From positions 1,612,001-1,676,000 of the forward strand of contig CAWJOU010000005.1 of NCBI GenBank assembly GCA_963844575.1: a stretch of DNA of 64,000 nt, given 5' to 3'. The translations under genes and the position numbers were made by a program. Below the pieces are notes generated by a model. The model saw only the letters and a program-made list of their open reading frames with translations, made no database searches and was not told the origin of the DNA. Numbering within the stretch: position 1 is the first letter of the stretch; each line of letters begins with the position of its first letter. The DNA comes from DASZUK01 sp963844575 (lineage in GTDB: Bacteria > Actinomycetota > Acidimicrobiia > Acidimicrobiales > RAAP-2). Shown here one piece after another: positions 21,717 to 30,489 of this stretch.

Positions 21717-22325
21717 ATGGCAGGCAAGCCGGACGACCCAGGCCATGACAGGTGCGGTGCCCGCAAGAAGGGTGGCGACGGCTGCTGCGCTCGTCCCGCC
21801 GGCTGGGGCACCGATCACCCCGGCCTCGGCAAGTGCAAGCTCCATGGGGGCTCGACGCCGAACCACCAGCGCTCGGCCCAGCTTGAGCTAGCCCGACAGG
21901 CCATCACCCGTCTCGGCCAGCAGATTCCCGAGGACGAAGCCACACCCACGCTGATCATGATCGGCTTGGTCCGAGAGTCCGCCGGCAACGTCGAGTTCTA
22001 CCGCCGAGCAGTCGCCACCGACGACCCGCAAGACCTGATCTGGCGGGAGACTGGGCCCGGCGGCGCCGCCAAGCAGGTCAAGTCGGTCTGGCTGGTCGTC
22101 TACGACGAAGAACGGGATCGTCTCGCCCGGTACATCAAGGAAGCCATCGGACTCGGCATCGAAGAACGCCGTGTCCGGCTGGAAGAGGCCGACGCCCGCA
22201 CCCTGATGGAGGGATTCAGCAAGGCGGTGACCGCAGCCAAGCTCTCGCCCGAGCAGACCGAGGTGCTGCGCCGTGTCTTTGCTGACCACCTCCGCCAATC
22301 CCGGGCTCCTGGGCTCGCTGGCTGA
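21717..22325 (+). CDS. terS: Terminase small subunit-like protein
   Basis: 202 aa from ATG. The N-terminal CGARKKGGDGCCARPAGWG and GLGKCKLHGGSTPN segments form a Cys/His motif typical of small subunits in actinophages. Later helices (AQLELARQAITRLGQQIP, SAGNVEFYRRAVAT, ERRVRLEEADARTLMEG) would form the oligomerising core. It overlaps the large subunit by 53 bp. It recognises phage DNA and hands it to the large subunit. Confidence 0.75.
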   Translation: MAGKPDDPGHDRCGARKKGGDGCCARPAGWGTDHPGLGKCKLHGGSTPNHQRSAQLELARQAITRLGQQIPEDEATPTLIMIGLVRESAGNVEFYRRAVATDDPQDLIWRETGPGGAAKQVKSVWLVVYDEERDRLARYIKEAIGLGIEERRVRLEEADARTLMEGFSKAVTAAKLSPEQTEVLRRVFADHLRQSRAPGLAG

Positions 22326-23790
22326 TCTTCTCGACCCACCCCAGAACCGGTTCCTCCACGATCCGGCTGCCTGGGTCGATCACCGCCTCGGCGAGTTCTT
22401 CTGGTCCAAGCAGGTCGAGATCGCCAACTCGCTGGTGGTCCATCGGCGCACCGCGGTCAAGTCCTGCCACGGTGTCGGCAAGTCCTTCTCGGCTGCTCGA
22501 TTCATCGCCTGGTGGCTCGACGTCCACCCTCCCGGTGAGGCGTTCGTCGTCTCGACCGCACCCACGGCCAAGCAGGTCGAAGCGGTGCTCTGGCGAGAGG
22601 TCAACAAGGCGTCCAAGAAGGCCGACCCGCCGTTCTTCGGTCGGGTGCTCACGACCGAGTGGAAGATCGGCAACGAGCTCGTCGCCTACGGCCGTAAGCC
22701 GGCTGACCATGATCCAACGGCCTTCCAGGGCATCCACGCCCGCTACGTGCTGGTCATCATCGACGAGGCGTGCGGGATTCCAAAGGAACTGTGGATCGCC
22801 GCCAACTCGCTGGCCTCCAACGAGGACTGCCGCATCCTCGCCATCGGCAACCCCGACGACCCGACGGCCCACTTCGCCGAGGTCTGCAAGCCCGACTCGG
22901 GTTGGCACGTCATCCAGATCAGCGCCTTCGACTCGCCCAACTTCACCGACGAAGAGGTTCCCCAAGACCTCAAGGTGATGCTGGTCTCGAAGACCTACGT
23001 GGCCGAGATGGCTCACGACTGCGGTGAGGACTCCGGCGTCTATGCCGCCAAGGTGCTCGGTGACTTCCCCGAAGACTCCGAAGACGGCGTGGTGCGGATC
23101 TCTGCCGTCAAGGCGTGTCAGACCGAGGGCCAGGAGAACACCGAAGAGCCGAACGAGCTCGGCGTCGACGTCGGTGCAGGTGGTGACTTCTCGGTCATCT
23201 ATCACCGCCTTGGTCGTAAGGCCATCCCGCTCTGGCGGGGCAAGACGCCCGACACCATGAAGCTGGTCGGCACCATCGTCGAGTACTTCGAGCTGACCGG
23301 CGCCACCTGCGTCAAGGTCGACAAGACCGGCGTCGGCCAAGGCGTCACCGATCGTCTGCGGGAACTGGGCGAGGACGGCAAGCACGAGGCCCGGGTCATC
23401 GGCGTGATGGTCGGCTCAGCATCGAGCAAGCCCGAACGGTTCCCCCGCCTGCGTGACCAGATCTGGTGGGAAGTCGGGCGCCTCTTGTCCGAAGACGGCG
23501 GCTGGGACCTGTCCGAGGTCGACGACCGCACGGTGGCCCAGCTCACCGCCCCGCACTACTCGCTCGACTCCTCCGGCCGGATCAAGGTCGAGAAGAAGGA
23601 CGAGACCAAGGCGCGCATCGGCCGCTCACCTGATGACGCTGACGCCCTCCTGCTGGCCTTCTACTCAGCCCCCCAACCCCGGGTCGTGTTCGCTCCAGAC
23701 GAAGAAGGCATCGCGCTCGACGGACAGCCCCTGCGCCCGCTGATCGGCCCCTACGCCATCGCCAACGACCAACAGAGACCGTTCGTCTAA
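22273..23790 (+). CDS. terL: Terminase large subunit
   Basis: 505 aa. Walker A HGVGKS with Lys70, Walker B VLVIIDEACG (Asp164-Glu165), coupling region AIGNPDDP; C-terminal RNaseH-like nuclease with Asp in LGVDVGAGGDFS, a second acidic site in CVKVDKTGVG, and SPDDADALLLAF. It pumps DNA through the portal and cuts it. Start GTG 22273 overlaps the small subunit; a shorter start cannot be excluded. Confidence 0.9.
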   Translation: MSLLTTSANPGLLGSLADLLDPPQNRFLHDPAAWVDHRLGEFFWSKQVEIANSLVVHRRTAVKSCHGVGKSFSAARFIAWWLDVHPPGEAFVVSTAPTAKQVEAVLWREVNKASKKADPPFFGRVLTTEWKIGNELVAYGRKPADHDPTAFQGIHARYVLVIIDEACGIPKELWIAANSLASNEDCRILAIGNPDDPTAHFAEVCKPDSGWHVIQISAFDSPNFTDEEVPQDLKVMLVSKTYVAEMAHDCGEDSGVYAAKVLGDFPEDSEDGVVRISAVKACQTEGQENTEEPNELGVDVGAGGDFSVIYHRLGRKAIPLWRGKTPDTMKLVGTIVEYFELTGATCVKVDKTGVGQGVTDRLRELGEDGKHEARVIGVMVGSASSKPERFPRLRDQIWWEVGRLLSEDGGWDLSEVDDRTVAQLTAPHYSLDSSGRIKVEKKDETKARIGRSPDDADALLLAFYSAPQPRVVFAPDEEGIALDGQPLRPLIGPYAIANDQQRPFV

Positions 23791-23809
23791 GCCTCGGGAG
23801 GCGGTGCCA

Positions 23810-25387
23810 ATGCCAATCTGGCACCGCAAGGGAGCCAGCACCGCCGACATGGTGCCGGTCAGTGAGGCCAACACCACGGCCATGCAGGCCACGGCCAACC
23901 GGTTGGTCTCCAAGATCCCGTCCACCCGGGGTTACCTGAACGACATCCCGATGGGTGGCACCACCCCGTGGAACCCGGGCAGCATCGGCTCAGCCTCACG
24001 TCGTGAGTTCGCCGACCAGCTGTACGGGGCCTACATGGCCTGCACCTGGGCGTCGGGGTGCGTGGACGTGATCGCCCGGACCGTCACGGCCGGCGGCCTT
24101 GACGTGGTCCCCGACGACGAGTCGGTCGAAGCCGAAAACCCGCCGCTCGAGGTCCTGCGGATGCAGGAGCTGTTCGACTTCGTCAACCCCCGCGAGAACA
24201 TGAAGCAGCTCCTGACAGGGGTGATCAAGGACCTGCTGGTCTTCGGCGACGCCTTCGTGGAGATCGTCTACTTGGGTGGCGTGCCAGCGGCGCTGTACAC
24301 CCTCGACTCGCCCTCGATGATCCCGCTAGCCGACGAGCACGGCAACGTGACCGGCTACACCCAGCAACTCGACCCGCACCGCACGGCGACATTCTCGGCC
24401 ACAGAGGTGCTGCACTTCACTCTCGGTGGACCGCGCGGCGGCGTCTACGGCGTCGGTGCGATCCAGAAGGCGATGCTGCCCATCACGGCTTGGCTGTTCA
24501 CCGCCGGCCTCTTGAAGGAGACGATGCGCAAGGGCGATCCGCCCAAGGTGCATCTGGACTACCCGATCGAGACCCCGGCCAACGAGATCGAGAACGATCG
24601 CCAGAAGTGGCTGGTCAAGAACCTCAGCATCGCCAACGTCGGTAACCCGTTCATCACCAAGGGTGGTGCGAAGGCCGCCGACCTCAAGGTCTCGGCGGTC
24701 GCTGAGTACCTAGCGACCTTGGACCAGAAGCGCAACGAGATCCTTTCCTCCATGGGCGTGCCGCCCCGAAAGCTCTCGGTGGCTGAGCCCGGGCAGCTCG
24801 GTGGGACCGGTGAAGGCGCGGTCAGCGACAAGACGTTCCGGGTCAACACCTGCGGGCCACTGGGTGAACTGGTCCTCGAGGTCTTCAACTACGGGCTGGG
24901 GTTCCTCGGCTTCGGGATTTCCGACTGGAAGATCAAGCTCGGCGAGGTCGACTACCGAGACGACGAGACGATCGAAGGCATCTACGACAAGCGCCTGCGT
25001 AACGGCGCCTGGACGCTGAACCGCTATCTGCGGGAGATCGGCGAGCCCGAGATCGGCGATGGCGGCGACATCCACGTCATGATCGAGCGGCAGCTGATCA
25101 TCGACTGGAACGACATCGAGGCGTACTCGAAGAACCTGGTCGCCTCGCCCAACACCACAGGCGCACCGCCGGAAGACCCTGAGGAACCAGACGAACCGGA
25201 TCCGAAAGACCCCGATCCCAAGGGTCCGAAGGAGTCGGCACTCACTCCCGGGCAGATCCAAGAGGCGATCGCCAAGCGAACGCGAGGTCCGATCGATGAA
25301 GAAGCCGCGCTCGTTGACGCCTGGAACCGGGACTACCAGCAACGGCGAAAGCGGGCTCTCCGAGAGCTGCCCAAGGTCCCTGTCTGA
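23810..25387 (+). CDS. Portal protein
   Basis: 525 aa. ATG 23810 (GGGAGG 8 nt upstream) is preferred to GTG 23804. The AYMACTWASGCVDVIARTV helix, FVEIVYLGG, FSATEVLHFTLGG and NEILSSMGVPPRKLS segments are typical of HK97/SPP1-like portals. It forms the dodecameric DNA channel at the capsid vertex. The C-terminal 60 residues are Pro/Asp/Lys-rich and probably flexible. Confidence 0.85.
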   Translation: MPIWHRKGASTADMVPVSEANTTAMQATANRLVSKIPSTRGYLNDIPMGGTTPWNPGSIGSASRREFADQLYGAYMACTWASGCVDVIARTVTAGGLDVVPDDESVEAENPPLEVLRMQELFDFVNPRENMKQLLTGVIKDLLVFGDAFVEIVYLGGVPAALYTLDSPSMIPLADEHGNVTGYTQQLDPHRTATFSATEVLHFTLGGPRGGVYGVGAIQKAMLPITAWLFTAGLLKETMRKGDPPKVHLDYPIETPANEIENDRQKWLVKNLSIANVGNPFITKGGAKAADLKVSAVAEYLATLDQKRNEILSSMGVPPRKLSVAEPGQLGGTGEGAVSDKTFRVNTCGPLGELVLEVFNYGLGFLGFGISDWKIKLGEVDYRDDETIEGIYDKRLRNGAWTLNRYLREIGEPEIGDGGDIHVMIERQLIIDWNDIEAYSKNLVASPNTTGAPPEDPEEPDEPDPKDPDPKGPKESALTPGQIQEAIAKRTRGPIDEEAALVDAWNRDYQQRRKRALRELPKVPV

Positions 25388-25412
25388 CGACGAGCAACAG
25401 GACGGTAAGGGC

Positions 25413-25460
25413 ATGACTGCAGTCAAGGCGTGGCCGTTCATCCCGAAGTACATCGGCTGA
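25413..25460 (+). CDS. Possible 15-aa peptide
   Basis: ATG 25413 to a TGA overlapping the next ATG (TGATG); sequence MTAVKAWPFIPKYIG. Too short to be sure; listed because of the tight coupling to the next small gene. Confidence 0.2.
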   Translation: MTAVKAWPFIPKYIG

Positions 25461-25597
25461 TGGCCCGTAGCTCGCAGATCCGTGCAGAGGCCGTCCGGGT
25501 ACGGACCCAGCAACGGCGGGCGGTCAAGGGGATCGGCAAGAGCCGCAACAAGGGCGTCTCGATGCCCCGGCGGCGCAAGCTGCGTATCCGCGCCTAG
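25460..25597 (+). CDS. 45-aa highly basic protein
   Basis: ATG 25460 to TAG 25597. About 18 Arg/Lys of 45 residues (RVRTQQRRAVKGIGKSRNKG, then PRRRKLRIRA). The position between portal and MuF-like genes suggests a nucleic-acid or capsid-interior protein. No family recognised. Confidence 0.5.
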   Translation: MARSSQIRAEAVRVRTQQRRAVKGIGKSRNKGVSMPRRRKLRIRA

Positions 25598-25607
25598 GAG
25601 GCTTCCG

Positions 25608-26567
25608 TTGCCGACGCCTCCGAGTGTGTGGGCGCACGCCGGTTTCGCTCTCGGGTACGCCGAGGACGGGGTGTTCCCGATCCCTCTCCGCGCCGAAGCA
25701 TCGTGCTTGGCGGCGCAGGAGTCGACGGACGAACAGGCGCATCCCGCGGTCGTCACCGTCGTCACGGAGGCTGGCAGAAAGGAAGGTCGCCGGGCGGCCC
25801 GGGCCAAGGGCCACGTGGCCCTGTACGGCTACCACGCGTCCGTCATCGACGCCCTCTTGGCCCCAGTCCTGAAGCGCATCGACTCGGCGGCGCTGATTCC
25901 TGATCTCCTGGCTACCGCTGCCCACCAGGCCGGAGCTGGTACGGCCGCCACCGAACGTCACCGTGTCGTGGCGGCCGCCGCGCTAGTGGCCATCCGGGCT
26001 GCCATGACGTCCGACGAACGGCACCAACTCGACAAGGCGAACGCCGACGGTTGGGCCCATGCGCACGCCCAGGGCTCGGCCGAAGCCCAGGCCACTCCGG
26101 ACAAAGGCGGCCCACCCGATCCGAAGAAGGTGGCCGCTCTGGCGACTACCGCGCTGGCATCGGTGCCGACGACGGTTGCCGATCAGGTGGGACGGACCTG
26201 GACTAGCGACGAGCTGGCATCGGCCGCTATGGGGATCGCTCTCGCCGCTGGCGATGGAGCGGCCACGGCAGAGGCGTCGCGCAAGATCGCCCAAGCGCTC
26301 GTCGACACCGGACGAGCAACCCGCACCTACGCCAACGGCCTTCACCAGGTCGTCATGACGACGTACCTGGACCAGATCACGGCGGCCAATCCCGGCCGCA
26401 CCGTGAACTTCGTTACCGCCGGCAACCCGTGCCCGACATGCCTCGAAATCGAGGGCGAGAACCCCTGGGACCCGCTGTCCGTGCCGGTGCCGCCCGTCCA
26501 TTTCAACTGCCAGTGCCACCTCGAGCTGGCCACCCAGCCAGCCCTTGTCATGGCTGACGCCACATAG
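25608..26567 (+). CDS. MuF-like head morphogenesis protein
   Basis: 319 aa from TTG 25608, chosen because AGGAGG lies 6 nt upstream. The C-terminal signature GNPCPTCLEIEGENPW and PPVHFNCQCHLEL is the Cys/His motif of MuF-like proteins (C-x2-C ... PP-x-H-x2-C-x-C). The N-terminal 130 residues are helical. MuF proteins are minor head proteins made between portal and protease genes, as here. Confidence 0.75.
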   Translation: MPTPPSVWAHAGFALGYAEDGVFPIPLRAEASCLAAQESTDEQAHPAVVTVVTEAGRKEGRRAARAKGHVALYGYHASVIDALLAPVLKRIDSAALIPDLLATAAHQAGAGTAATERHRVVAAAALVAIRAAMTSDERHQLDKANADGWAHAHAQGSAEAQATPDKGGPPDPKKVAALATTALASVPTTVADQVGRTWTSDELASAAMGIALAAGDGAATAEASRKIAQALVDTGRATRTYANGLHQVVMTTYLDQITAANPGRTVNFVTAGNPCPTCLEIEGENPWDPLSVPVPPVHFNCQCHLELATQPALVMADAT

Positions 26568-26576
26568 GAGGTCCCG

Positions 26577-26792
26577 ATGCCCCACGGCATGTTCTCGGCC
26601 GGCCGGATCATCGGCGTATCGAAGGCCGAGCGGGAGGGACTTGCCGTCCGTACCGGCGAAGGGCTGAAGGGCTACCCGCCTCGGGTAACCCACGCCGGGC
26701 TACCCGGTCGGAGCCGCGCCGAGAAGCGGGCCATCGGCAAGCAGGCACGTCGGGTCCTGGTGGAGTACCGACGCCGCGGTGGTGTGCTGTGA
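26577..26792 (+). CDS. Small basic protein in head gene cluster
   Basis: 71 aa from ATG (AGGAGG upstream). Basic, with RAEKRAIGKQARRVLVEYRR. Unknown function; possibly an internal head protein. Confidence 0.5.
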   Translation: MPHGMFSAGRIIGVSKAEREGLAVRTGEGLKGYPPRVTHAGLPGRSRAEKRAIGKQARRVLVEYRRRGGVL

Positions 26793-27091
26793 CCGTCGCC
26801 GAGAGTCACCAGATTCGCCTCAGTCAAGACACGATCGACCACCCCGATGGCGGCCAGGTCATCTGGTGCAACGTCGAGCCGTACCCCTATCCAGAGATGC
26901 AGCACTTCTCCGATGCAGCTCTGGATATAGAGGCCATCGGATCGATCTCGTGGACCGATCCCGAAGGTGCGCGGTGGGTGATGTTGGGTTCTCCGCCGGT
27001 GGTGCTCTACCGCATCGTCGGTCGTGACGGCGATGGACGAAACATCGCCGTCAAGCACCAGACCTTCCTCGCCCGAAAGGTGCTCCTCTGA
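26789..27091 (+). CDS. Small beta-rich protein in head gene cluster
   Basis: 100 aa from GTG (GTGA overlap). Beta-rich (GGQVIWCNVEPYPYPE, GARWVMLGSPPVVLYRIVG). Stop overlaps the protease gene start. Unknown function. Confidence 0.5.
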   Translation: MTVAESHQIRLSQDTIDHPDGGQVIWCNVEPYPYPEMQHFSDAALDIEAIGSISWTDPEGARWVMLGSPPVVLYRIVGRDGDGRNIAVKHQTFLARKVLL

Positions 27092-28719
27092 TGGCCCGCA
27101 TCGCCACCATCACCGGCGTCGCCATCCGGCCCTGTGTGTCGAAGAACGGCCGTCGCTACACCAAGGAGAACATCGGGAACGCCCACAAGCGCCTCTCCGA
27201 ACGACTGACCGACCCCAACGGCCGCCCAGTCGTGATGCGGACGTACCACCCCGGCAATGGATCGGACCAGCAGGCGGTGACCAACATCGTCGGTCGCCTT
27301 ACTGGCGCCACCCTGGACGAGAAGGGTGCGCTGCACTTCGACGCCGACATCGCCGACACCGCCGCCGGACAGGACGTGGCATCTCTGGTGACCGCTTCGG
27401 CGCCCTACCTGCGCAACGTCTCGATCCGCGGCTGGTGGGTGGACGACCCAGTGGTCGACGGCCAGGGGTGCGAGACCGCGCACGACCTGGAGATCGACGG
27501 CCTCGACTTCGTGACCAACCCCGGCGTTGACGGTGCACAGATCGTGTCCGCAGTCCTGGCCGAGTCCAGCGCGCTGCACCCCATCACCGAATCCGTGGAG
27601 GACCCCACCGTGACCTTGATCGACGAGGCGTCCGACGCGCTGACTCCCGGCTCGAACTACGCCGACCCCGGCTACCAGAAGGACAAGAAGAAGCGCTGCC
27701 GGCTCGACACCAAGGCGCACGTTCGCTCGGCCTGGGGCTACATCAACAAGCCGGCCAACCAGAAGCCCTACACCGCCGCGCAGCTGAAGCGGATCAAGGG
27801 CCGGATCAAGTCGGCCGCCGCCAAGTTCGGCGTCAAGGTCTCCGACGAGTCAGCGGTCCAGGCCCTCCCGCTTCTCAACGAGGCCGCGTCGGCTCTTGAG
27901 GAGCTGCAAGAAGCCATGGCATGCGTGTCCGTGTCGAACGGGCCCGCTGACATCTCTGTCGCCGCCTATGGCAACGACCCCGCCGACCTCCAAGCGATCG
28001 TCGGCCGTCTCTCCGACGCCGTCATGGCCGCCCTCGATGCCGTCGACCCCGACGGCGATGGCGACATCGATCTCCCCGAATCAACCGAAGCAGCACCTAT
28101 CCAAGGATCGCCCACGGGTGAATCCGCGACCCAAGGAGACGCACCCGTGTCCAACCCCTCCAACCCCGAAGGCTTCGCTGGCATGACCCAGGGAGTTCCC
28201 AACCCCCACAACGGCACCCCGGCCGTCGTCCCGTCCGTGCCCGCCGTCGAGGCCGCTCCCGTGGCTCCTGCGGTCGAAGCCGCGCCGACCACCCCTGCTC
28301 CCGCTTCGCCGGCTGCTGAAGCCGCTCCCGTCGCTGATGGCGCCGGCACGTTGAGCGAGGCCGACCTGACCGCCATCGCCGCCAAGGTCGCCGAGGCCAT
28401 GAAGCCTGCGGACCCGGCTGCTCCGGCCACCGAAGCCACCCCTGTTGTTCCCGAAGCGGCGGCTCCTGCAGCGCCGGTCTACACCGCCGAGCAAGCGAGC
28501 GAGATGGCCCAGCAGGCCGTCAGGGAAGCCGCGGGCGAGATGAAGGCGGCACTGACCGACGAGGCGATTGCCCTGATCCGCTCCGGCGGCCGCAAGGGCG
28601 TTGTTCGACCCACCGATGAGTCGGGCGCCCCGAAGGCCATCCACGAGATGTCCGAGGAAGAGCGCAATGCCTACGCCAGCGAGGCGTGGGCCGCAGTGCT
28701 CAACCGGCTTCCCGCGTAA
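27091..28719 (+). CDS. Head maturation protease-scaffold fusion protein
   Basis: 542 aa from ATG. Residues 1-165 resemble a phage prohead protease-type domain (NGRRYTKENIGNAHKRL, HFDADIADT, VRNVSIRGWW-like strand, GLDFVTNPGVDGAQIV). Residues about 190-250 contain a PGSNYADPGYQKDKKKR, DTKAHVRSAWGYI and ITRIKG-type module like DUF6582. The last 200 residues are Ala/Pro/Glu-rich with a helical end, as in scaffolds. An in-frame internal start (28147) could make free scaffold. Confidence 0.65.
   Translation: MARIATITGVAIRPCVSKNGRRYTKENIGNAHKRLSERLTDPNGRPVVMRTYHPGNGSDQQAVTNIVGRLTGATLDEKGALHFDADIADTAAGQDVASLVTASAPYLRNVSIRGWWVDDPVVDGQGCETAHDLEIDGLDFVTNPGVDGAQIVSAVLAESSALHPITESVEDPTVTLIDEASDALTPGSNYADPGYQKDKKKRCRLDTKAHVRSAWGYINKPANQKPYTAAQLKRIKGRIKSAAAKFGVKVSDESAVQALPLLNEAASALEELQEAMACVSVSNGPADISVAAYGNDPADLQAIVGRLSDAVMAALDAVDPDGDGDIDLPESTEAAPIQGSPTGESATQGDAPVSNPSNPEGFAGMTQGVPNPHNGTPAVVPSVPAVEAAPVAPAVEAAPTTPAPASPAAEAAPVADGAGTLSEADLTAIAAKVAEAMKPADPAAPATEATPVVPEAAAPAAPVYTAEQASEMAQQAVREAAGEMKAALTDEAIALIRSGGRKGVVRPTDESGAPKAIHEMSEEERNAYASEAWAAVLNRLPA
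28147..28719 (+). CDS. Nested scaffold protein (internal start)
   Basis: In-frame GTG 28147 preceded by AAGGAG with 8 nt spacing, inside the protease-scaffold gene. The product would be 190 aa: a Pro/Ala-rich segment, then helices (LSEADLTAIAAKVAEAM, AEQASEMAQQAVREAAGEMK) and a C-terminal EEERNAYASEAWAAVL. This mimics the lambda C/Nu3 arrangement, in which the scaffold is made from a start within the protease gene. Confidence 0.5.
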   Translation: MSNPSNPEGFAGMTQGVPNPHNGTPAVVPSVPAVEAAPVAPAVEAAPTTPAPASPAAEAAPVADGAGTLSEADLTAIAAKVAEAMKPADPAAPATEATPVVPEAAAPAAPVYTAEQASEMAQQAVREAAGEMKAALTDEAIALIRSGGRKGVVRPTDESGAPKAIHEMSEEERNAYASEAWAAVLNRLPA

Positions 28720-28783
28720 CCCCCCCAAATCCCCTTGATGCGACAGGCCCTTAGCCCGTCGCGCCCTCAGAAAGGAGTACCCA

Positions 28784-30199
28784 ATGGGTACTGAACTTCA
28801 AGAGGCGCTGACCGCAGCTAATGCGGGCGCCCTCATCCCGAAGGAAATCGACTCGCTGCTGTTCGACCTCACCCGTCGATATGCGCCGCTGCTGGTAGCT
28901 CTGCCCTCCCTGCAGATCGGGTCGAACGTCTACAACTTCAACACCCGGAGCACCCGTGTTCCTGGTGGCTTCGTCCAGGACGGCGGCGCTCGACCGGTGG
29001 GCAACTCCACCTACGTCCAGACCCCGTTCACGGTGAAGCTGCTCCAGGCCGTCGGGGCGGTGACCGGCTTCAGCCAGGAAGTCACCCGTGCGGTGATCGG
29101 TGACCTGCAGCGGCAGGAAATCGAATCGGCCGTGACCGGTCTGACCTGGGACATCGAGAACGCCATCCTGTGGGCCAACTCGGCTTCTACCGCCAACGGT
29201 GCGTGGCCCCAGTTCGACGGCCTTGACACCCAGGTGAGCCAGTTCGCCTCCGGTGGGTCGATCCCGGTCAACTCGCTCGACGTGTCGTCAAGCACGACAG
29301 CCGGCACCGCCACGACACTGTCGTTCAGCAACCTGAACCAGCTCATCGACTTGGTGGAGCAGAACGCCGCATCGCCGGTGGTTGGCAACGACTGGATGTT
29401 CGTCATGTCCACTACGGCGGCGTCGAAGACCGCCGAGCTGTTGACGAACCAGCAGCGGTTCCTCGGCAACAACCCTGGCGTTGCTATCGCCCCAGGGCTG
29501 AACGTGCCGTCGTACCGGGACGTCCCGATCGTGCGGTCGTCGTTCCTTGGTTCGCGGGGCATCACGATGGGTGCCGTTAGCTCCACCACGGCTACCTCTG
29601 GTGGCACGCTGGCGTCGGGGACGTACAAGTACTACATCGCCCCGATCTTCGCCCGCATGGGTGAGGCCGGTGTGAATGCCACGGAGGTCTCGCAGACCAC
29701 CACGGGCACAACATCGACCATCACGTTGAGCTTCAGCACCCCGAGCGGATACCAGAGCTCATCTCCGCAGCTCTACAAGGTGTTCCGGACGGCGAAGGGT
29801 GGCGCTACGAAGACCGAGACCCTGTTGGGCTACGTCGACGCCAACTTCGGTCTCGCTTCGACAGGGATCACCCCGATCACGACGACCTCGATCGTGGACA
29901 CCGGGTCTGCCCTGATCCCCAAGCACGGCTCGACAGCGCCGCAGGTGACCCCGACTGCCTACTACGGCACCAACGCTGGCGAGAAGCCCCGCTGGCCAGG
30001 TGGCGAGGACATCTACCTCATCAGCCGGAACCGCGACAACGTCGTGCGTCCCTACGTGCGGAACATCCAGCCGATCGCGCTGGCTCCGACCGTGCTGCAG
30101 CCCGACGCCCTGCCGTTCGCGCTGGTAGCCGACACCTGCCTCGCCGTGCGGGGACCAGAGTTCGCCGCTCGGGTGCGCAACGCCGCTTCCAGCCTGTAA
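28784..30199 (+). CDS. Major capsid protein with inserted domain
   Basis: 471 aa from ATG (AAAGGAG). Residues about 10-260 and 385-471 fit an HK97-fold capsid protein (LFDLTRRYAPLLVALPS, STRVPGGFV, VTGFSQEVTRAVIGDL, NDWMFVMSTTAASKTAEL; C-terminal APTVLQPDALPFALVADTC). Between them, about residues 263-382, lies a Gly/Ser/Thr-rich beta domain (TYKYYIAPIFARMGE, STITLSFSTPSG, LYKVFRTAKG) resembling a fibronectin-like or Ig-like fold, probably exposed on the capsid surface. Confidence 0.85.
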   Translation: MGTELQEALTAANAGALIPKEIDSLLFDLTRRYAPLLVALPSLQIGSNVYNFNTRSTRVPGGFVQDGGARPVGNSTYVQTPFTVKLLQAVGAVTGFSQEVTRAVIGDLQRQEIESAVTGLTWDIENAILWANSASTANGAWPQFDGLDTQVSQFASGGSIPVNSLDVSSSTTAGTATTLSFSNLNQLIDLVEQNAASPVVGNDWMFVMSTTAASKTAELLTNQQRFLGNNPGVAIAPGLNVPSYRDVPIVRSSFLGSRGITMGAVSSTTATSGGTLASGTYKYYIAPIFARMGEAGVNATEVSQTTTGTTSTITLSFSTPSGYQSSSPQLYKVFRTAKGGATKTETLLGYVDANFGLASTGITPITTTSIVDTGSALIPKHGSTAPQVTPTAYYGTNAGEKPRWPGGEDIYLISRNRDNVVRPYVRNIQPIALAPTVLQPDALPFALVADTCLAVRGPEFAARVRNAASSL

Positions 30200-30206
30200 G
30201 GGCTGA

Positions 30207-30251
30207 CAGGGAGTGCCCCGTCGCCGCATCAGGACGACGGGGCACTCCCTG
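30207..30251. terminator. 16-bp hairpin after the major capsid gene
   Basis: Perfect arms 30207-30222 and 30236-30251 with a 13-nt loop, starting 7 nt after the capsid stop. No U-tract. Likely lowers transcription of downstream genes or stabilises the capsid mRNA. Confidence 0.65.
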
Positions 30252-30276
30252 GTCAACAAGCAGAAGGGAATCCACC

Positions 30277-30483
30277 ATGCCCGTGCTCTCCGCTAGTCAT
30301 GCGCCGGGCGCCTTTGGCGAATACGTGTGGGCCACCGCCGATGACGAGGTCGAGGTCACGCCCGAAGAGGCGCAGGCGCTGCTCGCCATCCCGGATGCCG
30401 GTTTCACCGAGGTGCTTCCGAAGGCCACGGCGAAGCCCAAGGGTCGGGCAAAGGTGACCGAGCCCGACCCGGATGCTGACTGA
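30277..30483 (+). CDS. Small acidic head protein
   Basis: 68 aa from ATG (GAAGGGAA upstream). An N-terminal FGEYVWATADDEVEVTPEEA and a basic KAKPKGRAK-type tail ending EPDPDAD. Position suggests a head-tail joining or accessory protein. No family recognised. Confidence 0.45.
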   Translation: MPVLSASHAPGAFGEYVWATADDEVEVTPEEAQALLAIPDAGFTEVLPKATAKPKGRAKVTEPDPDAD

Positions 30484-30489
30484 CCAGTC

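Noticed and set aside
22216..23385. 389-aa leftward frame opposite the large terminase
   Set aside because: Antisense to the Walker-motif-bearing terminase; composition is typical of a GC-rich shadow.
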